In this document: piece by piece, positions 5,829 to 8,951 of the stretch | Numbering within the stretch: position 1 is the stretch's first letter | Layout: each line of letters starts with the position of its first letter | Assembly: GCA_004356415.1 (NCBI GenBank) | Contig: SMWN01000125.1 | Span: forward strand, 1-8,951 | From: Gammaproteobacteria bacterium | GTDB taxonomy: Bacteria; Pseudomonadota; Gammaproteobacteria; Eutrophobiales; Eutrophobiaceae | DNA: 8,951 bases | Direction of reading: 5' to 3' | The notes under the pieces: generated by a model | The model's database searches: none | What the model saw: only the letters and a program-made list of their open reading frames with translations | Told to the model about the DNA's origin: nothing | Translations under genes and position numbers: made by a program

Positions 5829-6221
5829 ATGAGTATGCAAGATCCATTAGCCGATATGTTGATAAGAATCAGAAATAATCTGGCCAGATCAAAAGCAACT
5901 GTAAGTATGCCTTCATCCAAGCTCAAGGTTTCTGTGGCAAATATTCTTAAAGAAGAAGGTTACATCACAGAATATGCAGTGGAAGGTGACATCATGAAGA
6001 CGTTGACCATTGAACTAAAGTATTTTGAAGGCAGACCTGTAATTGAAATGCTGAAACGTTTCAGTCGTCCAAGTGTTAGAAGATATCGATCTAAAAATGA
6101 ACTGCCAAAGGTTATTGGTGGTTTGGGTATCGCCATTGTCTCCACATCAAAAGGTGTGATGACCGACAGAAGCGCCCGAGCACAGGGCATTGGTGGCGAA
6201 GTGTTGTGTGTTGTTTCTTGA
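5829..6221 (+). CDS. rpsH: 30S ribosomal protein S8
   Basis: S8 binds 16S rRNA helix 21, nucleates the 30S platform and in E. coli represses the spc operon by binding its mRNA near rplE. From ATG 5829 it has 130 residues, equal to E. coli. The start MSMQDPLADMLIRIRNN is the family N-terminus. MPSSKLKVSVANILKEEGYI follows at 27-46, then KNELPKVIGGLGIAIVSTSK at 89-108. The C-terminal rRNA-binding signature is STSKGVMTDRSARAQGIGGE at 105-124. All features needed for RNA binding appear intact, so feedback control like that of E. coli is possible but unproven. Confidence 0.99.
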   Translation: MSMQDPLADMLIRIRNNLARSKATVSMPSSKLKVSVANILKEEGYITEYAVEGDIMKTLTIELKYFEGRPVIEMLKRFSRPSVRRYRSKNELPKVIGGLGIAIVSTSKGVMTDRSARAQGIGGEVLCVVS

Positions 6222-6233
6222 TAGGTTAAAACG

Positions 6234-6767
6234 ATGTCACGAGTAGCAAACAATCCTGTTGAGTTACCTTCTGGTACTGAGTTCAGTATTGCCGAAAGTA
6301 CCATCACAATAAAGGGCAGTAAAGGAGAAATGCAACACAATCTGCATCCCCTGGTGAGTGTGACGCAAGATGGTAATCAGTTAAAAACGGCAGCAAATGA
6401 CGATTCTAAGTCAGCGAATGCATTGGCGGGAACAACACGTGCATTGCTGCAAAACATTGTCACTGGTGTCACCGTTGGTTTTGAACGTAAATTGACGATC
6501 ATCGGCGTGGGTTATCGTGTACAGGTACAGGGTAAGGTTCTGGATTTAACCCTTGGTTTTTCACACCCTGTTAAATTTGAAATTCCTGAAGGAATTACCA
6601 TTGAGACGCCAAGTCAGACAGAAATTGTCGTTAAAGGAATGGACAAGCAAAAGGTTGGTCAAGTGGCAGCAGAAATAAGGGCGTATCGTCCGCCAGAGCC
6701 TTATAAGGGGAAAGGTATTCGTTATGCAGATGAAAATGTTGTCCGTAAAGAAGCTAAAAAGACATAA
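6234..6767 (+). CDS. rplF: 50S ribosomal protein L6
   Basis: L6 lies near the sarcin-ricin loop and the factor-binding site at the base of the L7/L12 stalk. The 177 residues equal the E. coli length and show the two related alpha/beta domains: the first around 1-82, the second from about 83. The second contains GFERKLTIIGVGYRVQVQG at 82-100 and LTLGFSHPVKFEIPEGI. The C-terminal signature EIRAYRPPEPYKGKGIRYAD is at 147-166, with a basic end VVRKEAKKT. ATG 6234 is 12 bases after rpsH, with a modest AGG at 6223-6225. Confidence 0.99.
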   Translation: MSRVANNPVELPSGTEFSIAESTITIKGSKGEMQHNLHPLVSVTQDGNQLKTAANDDSKSANALAGTTRALLQNIVTGVTVGFERKLTIIGVGYRVQVQGKVLDLTLGFSHPVKFEIPEGITIETPSQTEIVVKGMDKQKVGQVAAEIRAYRPPEPYKGKGIRYADENVVRKEAKKT

Positions 6768-6793
6768 GTAAAAAGAGCTAAGTAACAAAGAGT
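6766..6793 (+). repeat. Imperfect A-rich 14-bp duplication, rplF-rplR gap
   Basis: aagtaaaaagagct (6766-6779) is followed by aagtaacaaagagt (6780-6793), differing by a one-base offset near the middle and end. The pair fills most of the 34-bp gap, the longest in the window. The gap has no strong Shine-Dalgarno; GAG at 6790-6792, nine bases before rplR, is the best. Low base complexity limits how much can be read into it. Confidence 0.55.
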
Positions 6794-6801
6794 AAGAAAC
6801 A

Positions 6802-7158
6802 ATGAAAAGTAAAAAACAATCAAGACTAAGACGTGCAAAACGTACCCGAGCTCGCATCAGGATCGGGGGCCTGAGTCGTTTATGTGTCTACAGAACGCCG
6901 AAACATGTGTATGCGCAGGTCATCGCAGCAAACGGTTCTGAAGTACTAGCGAGTGCTTCGACATTAGATAAAGATATCAGGGGTGATGTCAAATATAGTG
7001 GCAATGTTGATGCGGCCATTGTTGTGGGCAAGAAATTGGCGGAACGTGCAAAAAAGGCAGGAGTCACACAGGTGGCTTTTGACCGTTCTGGGTTTAAATT
7101 TCATGGACGTGTTAAGGCATTGGCTGATGCCGCACGTGCACAAGGTTTGGAATTCTAG
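6802..7158 (+). CDS. rplR: 50S ribosomal protein L18
   Basis: L18 binds 5S rRNA and helps attach it to the central protuberance together with L5. The 118 residues, against 117 in E. coli, start with a strongly basic, flexible N-terminus (MKSKKQSRLRRAKRTRARIR), the 5S-binding tail. The globular part contains LCVYRTPKHVYAQVIAANGS at 27-46 and SASTLDKDIRG. The conserved end is VAFDRSGFKFHGRVKALADA at 91-110, then ARAQGLEF. The start at ATG 6802 fits the family; the ribosome binding site is weak. The gene follows rplF and precedes rpsE, as in the spc operon. Confidence 0.98.
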   Translation: MKSKKQSRLRRAKRTRARIRIGGLSRLCVYRTPKHVYAQVIAANGSEVLASASTLDKDIRGDVKYSGNVDAAIVVGKKLAERAKKAGVTQVAFDRSGFKFHGRVKALADAARAQGLEF

Positions 7159-7171
7159 AGGTTTTTGATAA

Positions 7172-7678
7172 ATGGCTGTTACTGATTCAATCACAGGAAA
7201 CGAAGATCTGCTGGAAAAGCTGGTTCACGTTAATCGCGTCGCCAAGGTAGTTAAGGGCGGCAGACAATTTGGTTTTACGGCACTTACCGTTGTTGGTGAT
7301 GGTAATGGCAAGGTTGGTTTTGGCCGAGGTAAGGCTAAAGAAGTACCGATTGCTATTCAGAAAGCGATGGAGAATGCGCGTAAAAACATGGCTCCAGTCG
7401 CTTTGAATGAGGGGACTCTGCATTATGCAATTACGGGGACCCATGGTGCGGCAAAGGTCTATATGCAGCCTGCTTCAGAGGGTACCGGAATTATTGCTGG
7501 TGGTCCTATGCGTGCAGTCTTTGAAGTTGCGGGTGTGCATAATGTGCTGGCAAAGTCGATTGGTTCGACAAACCCGATAAACGTCGTACACGCGACTGTC
7601 AATGCGTTGAGATCGATCGCATCGCCGGATGTAGTCGCTGCTAAACGTGGAAAATCAGTTGAAGAAATACTGGATTAG
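7172..7678 (+). CDS. rpsE: 30S ribosomal protein S5
   Basis: S5 binds 16S rRNA, affects decoding accuracy and shapes the mRNA entry channel with S3 and S4. The 168 residues compare with 167 in E. coli. The N-terminal dsRBD-like domain has VNRVAKVVKGGRQFGFTALT at 20-39, whose KGGR loop corresponds to the spectinomycin-linked segment of E. coli S5. GDGNGKVGFGRGKAKEVPIA follows at 42-61, and GIIAGGPMRAVFEVAGVHNV at 106-125 in the C-terminal domain. AGAGG at 7157-7161 overlaps the rplR stop, ten bases before ATG 7172. Confidence 0.99.
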   Translation: MAVTDSITGNEDLLEKLVHVNRVAKVVKGGRQFGFTALTVVGDGNGKVGFGRGKAKEVPIAIQKAMENARKNMAPVALNEGTLHYAITGTHGAAKVYMQPASEGTGIIAGGPMRAVFEVAGVHNVLAKSIGSTNPINVVHATVNALRSIASPDVVAAKRGKSVEEILD

Positions 7679-7695
7679 ACTGGGTTAGATTAGAC
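7673..7695 (+). repeat. Direct repeat gattagac around the rpsE stop
   Basis: gattagac occurs at 7673-7680, containing the rpsE stop TAG, and again at 7688-7695, just before the rpmD ATG. The 15-bp offset fits an imperfect short duplication of the gap. No strong Shine-Dalgarno is present here; GGG at 7682-7684 is the nearest purine run. A function is not evident. Confidence 0.5.
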
Positions 7696-7884
7696 ATGGC
7701 AAAAAAGAAACAGATAAGTGTAACCTTGAAACGTAGTATCAATAAGCGCTTGGCTACTCACAAGGCATGTGTGAAGGGCCTGGGATTACGGCGAATTGGA
7801 CATACCGTTACGGTCCAGGATACACCGGAAAATCGCGGCATGATAAACAAAGTAAATTATCTGCTGGCCGTTGAGGAAGCATAA
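7696..7884 (+). CDS. rpmD: 50S ribosomal protein L30
   Basis: L30 is a small 23S rRNA-binding protein on the solvent side of the 50S subunit. The 62 residues, against 59 in E. coli, have the usual opening MAKKKQISVTLKRS, the signature KGLGLRRIGHTVTVQDTPEN at 27-46 and RGMINKVNYLLAVEE toward the end. The length and the RRIGHTV block are typical of the bacterial family. It lies 17 bases after rpsE and two bases before rplO, the standard spc position. Confidence 0.97.
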   Translation: MAKKKQISVTLKRSINKRLATHKACVKGLGLRRIGHTVTVQDTPENRGMINKVNYLLAVEEA

Positions 7885-7886
7885 AA

Positions 7887-8324
7887 ATGCGACTGAATAC
7901 ATTAAAACCACAGGCAGGATCCAAGCCAGCAGCAAAACGTGTAGGTCGAGGTATTGGTTGTGGTTCTGGCAAGACATGCGGTCGTGGTCAAAAAGGCCAG
8001 AAGTCAAGAAAAGGTGGCTATCATAAGGTGGGATTTGAAGGTGGGCAGATGCCGCTGCAACGTCGTCTTCCAAAGATAGGATTTAATTCCCGGTTATCAG
8101 CCACGACAGCAGAGATACGCTTGCAGGAACTTGCGAGTGTCGATGCTGAAGTCATTGATTTGAATGCTCTGTTGGCGGCTAATCTGGTCTCAAAAAATAT
8201 CAAGCGAGTAAAAGTCATTGCTTCAGGAAAAATTGAGAAAGCAGTCTCTGTACAAGGATTGGGTGTGACAAAAGGTGCTCGTACGGCCATTGAAGCTGCC
8301 GGCGGAAAAATTCTAGGGGACTAA
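7887..8324 (+). CDS. rplO: 50S ribosomal protein L15
   Basis: L15 is a late-assembling 50S protein whose glycine-rich N-terminal extension threads into 23S rRNA. The 145 residues compare with 144 in E. coli. The N-terminus LNTLKPQAGSKPAAKRVGRG leads to a Gly/Lys-rich stretch with GSGKTCGRGQKGQKSRKGG at about 26-44, then FEGGQMPLQRRLPKIGF. The C-terminal domain contains VIASGKIEKAVSVQGLGVTKGA and ends ALEAAGG-like (AIEAAGGKILGD). Two cysteines, C25 and C31, flank GSGKT; E. coli has Ser and Gly there. GAGGA at 7873-7877 inside rpmD is nine bases before ATG 7887, so translation is probably coupled. Confidence 0.98.
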   Translation: MRLNTLKPQAGSKPAAKRVGRGIGCGSGKTCGRGQKGQKSRKGGYHKVGFEGGQMPLQRRLPKIGFNSRLSATTAEIRLQELASVDAEVIDLNALLAANLVSKNIKRVKVIASGKIEKAVSVQGLGVTKGARTAIEAAGGKILGD

Positions 8325-8951
8325 ATGGCAACATCTAACCTAGCAATTCCCGGAGGTTTGGCCGGGTTAGGAAAACTGAAAGAGTTGCGTCAGCGACTAT
8401 TTTTTCTTTTGGGTGCCTTGTTTATTTTTAGAGTATGTTCATTTATTCCTGTACCAGGAATAAATCCGAATGCACTGGCGGCAATGTTTGACCAGCAGAG
8501 CGGGACCATACTGGACATGTTTAATATGTTTTCAGGTGGCGCTCTGCAAAGACTGTCAGTCATTGCTTTGGGCATTATGCCCTATATCTCTTCCTCTATT
8601 ATTATGCAGTTGCTTACTGTGATGGAGCCAAGATTAAAACAGTTAAGAAAAGAGGGAGAGCAGGGTAGGCGTAAAATTACGCAGTACACACGTTATGGAA
8701 CGGTTTTCCTGGCTACGTTTCAGGCATTTGGTGTGGCAACCTTGCTGGAAAGTCAGCAAGCAGCTGGTTTGGCCGTGGTCATGGATCCAGGTATCGGATT
8801 CAAAATAACAACGATTGCTACACTCGTCACAGGAACCTTGTTTCTGATGTGGCTGGGCGAACAAATCACTGAGCGTGGAGTTGGTAATGGTATTTCCATG
8901 ATCATCTTTGCAGGCATTGTCGCAGGATTACCCTCAGCGGTTGCTGGTACC
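8325..8951 (+). CDS. secY: Protein translocase subunit SecY, N-terminal part
   Basis: SecY is the channel subunit of the SecYEG translocon in the inner membrane, moving unfolded proteins out or inserting them into the membrane. The first 209 codons are present and open to the window end; E. coli SecY has 443. Transmembrane segments can be read at about 25-44 (LFFLLGALFIFRVCSF, then IPVPG), 76-97 (LSVIALGIMPYISSSIIMQLL), 123-143, 160-178 and from about 189. The plug region is GTILDMFNMFSGGALQ at 60-75. The cytosolic loop KEGEQGRRKITQYTRYGT and the block WLGEQITERGVGNGISMIIF (176-195) match E. coli almost exactly. ATG 8325 directly abuts the rplO stop; AGGGGA at 8315-8320 serves as the ribosome binding site. 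Confidence 0.98.
   Translation, partial: MATSNLAIPGGLAGLGKLKELRQRLFFLLGALFIFRVCSFIPVPGINPNALAAMFDQQSGTILDMFNMFSGGALQRLSVIALGIMPYISSSIIMQLLTVMEPRLKQLRKEGEQGRRKITQYTRYGTVFLATFQAFGVATLLESQQAAGLAVVMDPGIGFKITTIATLVTGTLFLMWLGEQITERGVGNGISMIIFAGIVAGLPSAVAGT

Noticed and set aside
5960..6340. 126-codon open frame on the minus strand across rpsH and rplF
   Set aside because: It lies wholly antisense to two clearly conserved genes, has no recognisable protein motif and starts in rplF. Dense coding on the plus strand commonly leaves such open frames.
6983..7168. 61-codon plus-strand frame inside rplR
   Set aside because: It is out of frame within L18, whose own sequence matches its family throughout, and it has no recognisable product.
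8395..8420. T-rich run that might be a terminator between rplO and secY
   Set aside because: It lies inside secY, encodes the first membrane segment, and has no GC-rich stem before it.
1..8951. A hidden novel system, mobile element, CRISPR array or insertion within the cluster
   Set aside because: Gene order is the canonical S10-spc order with gaps of at most 34 bp. Every gene is complete except those cut by the window ends, and no terminal inverted repeats, spacer arrays or foreign genes are visible.

Overview
This window is a continuous, all-plus-strand stretch of the bacterial S10-spc ribosomal protein cluster. It runs from the 3' end of rplC through rplD, rplW, rplB, rpsS, rplV, rpsC, rplP, rpmC, rpsQ (S10 part), then rplN, rplX, rplE, rpsN, rpsH, rplF, rplR, rpsE, rpmD, rplO and into secY (spc part), which is cut by the window end. 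The order is that of Escherichia coli. The proteins align closely with their E. coli counterparts by recall: L14, L16, S8, L5, L6, S14 and SecY match almost motif for motif and nearly in length. S14 is the long zinc-free form (101 aa, one cysteine). These points indicate a gammaproteobacterium. Base composition leans moderately to A+T, judged by eye. I cannot name the genus.

Layout. 1-176 is the L3 C-terminus. 201-4231 holds nine complete S10-operon genes. 4252-8324 holds eleven complete spc-operon genes. 8325-8951 is the first 209 codons of secY, which has no stop codon inside the window. Packing is very tight: the longest non-coding gap is 34 bases (6768-6801), two gene pairs overlap by one base in TGATG, one pair overlaps by four in ATGA, and rplO and secY abut. 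No stretch over 300 bases lacks a gene. I found no tRNA, rRNA, insertion sequence, CRISPR array, rho-independent terminator or convincing internal promoter.

How the genes work together. Apart from secY, every gene encodes a structural part of the 30S or 50S subunit. L2, L3, L4 and L16 shape the peptidyl-transferase region. L4 and L22 line the exit tunnel, and L23, L24 and L29 ring its exit. L5 and L18 hold 5S rRNA. S3 and S5 are at the mRNA entrance, and S14 and S19 are in the 30S head. SecY is the protein channel onto which ribosomes dock. Tight coupling fits one long transcript with translational feedback, in E. coli by L4 and S8.

This is an ordinary, conserved housekeeping region, and I see no undescribed system in it. 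The points worth a second look are small: an exact 15-bp in-frame duplication that helps extend the L23 N-terminus, a 20-bp S10/spc junction with no room for a separate promoter, a possible hairpin around the rplE start, and two short imperfect duplications in intergenic gaps.
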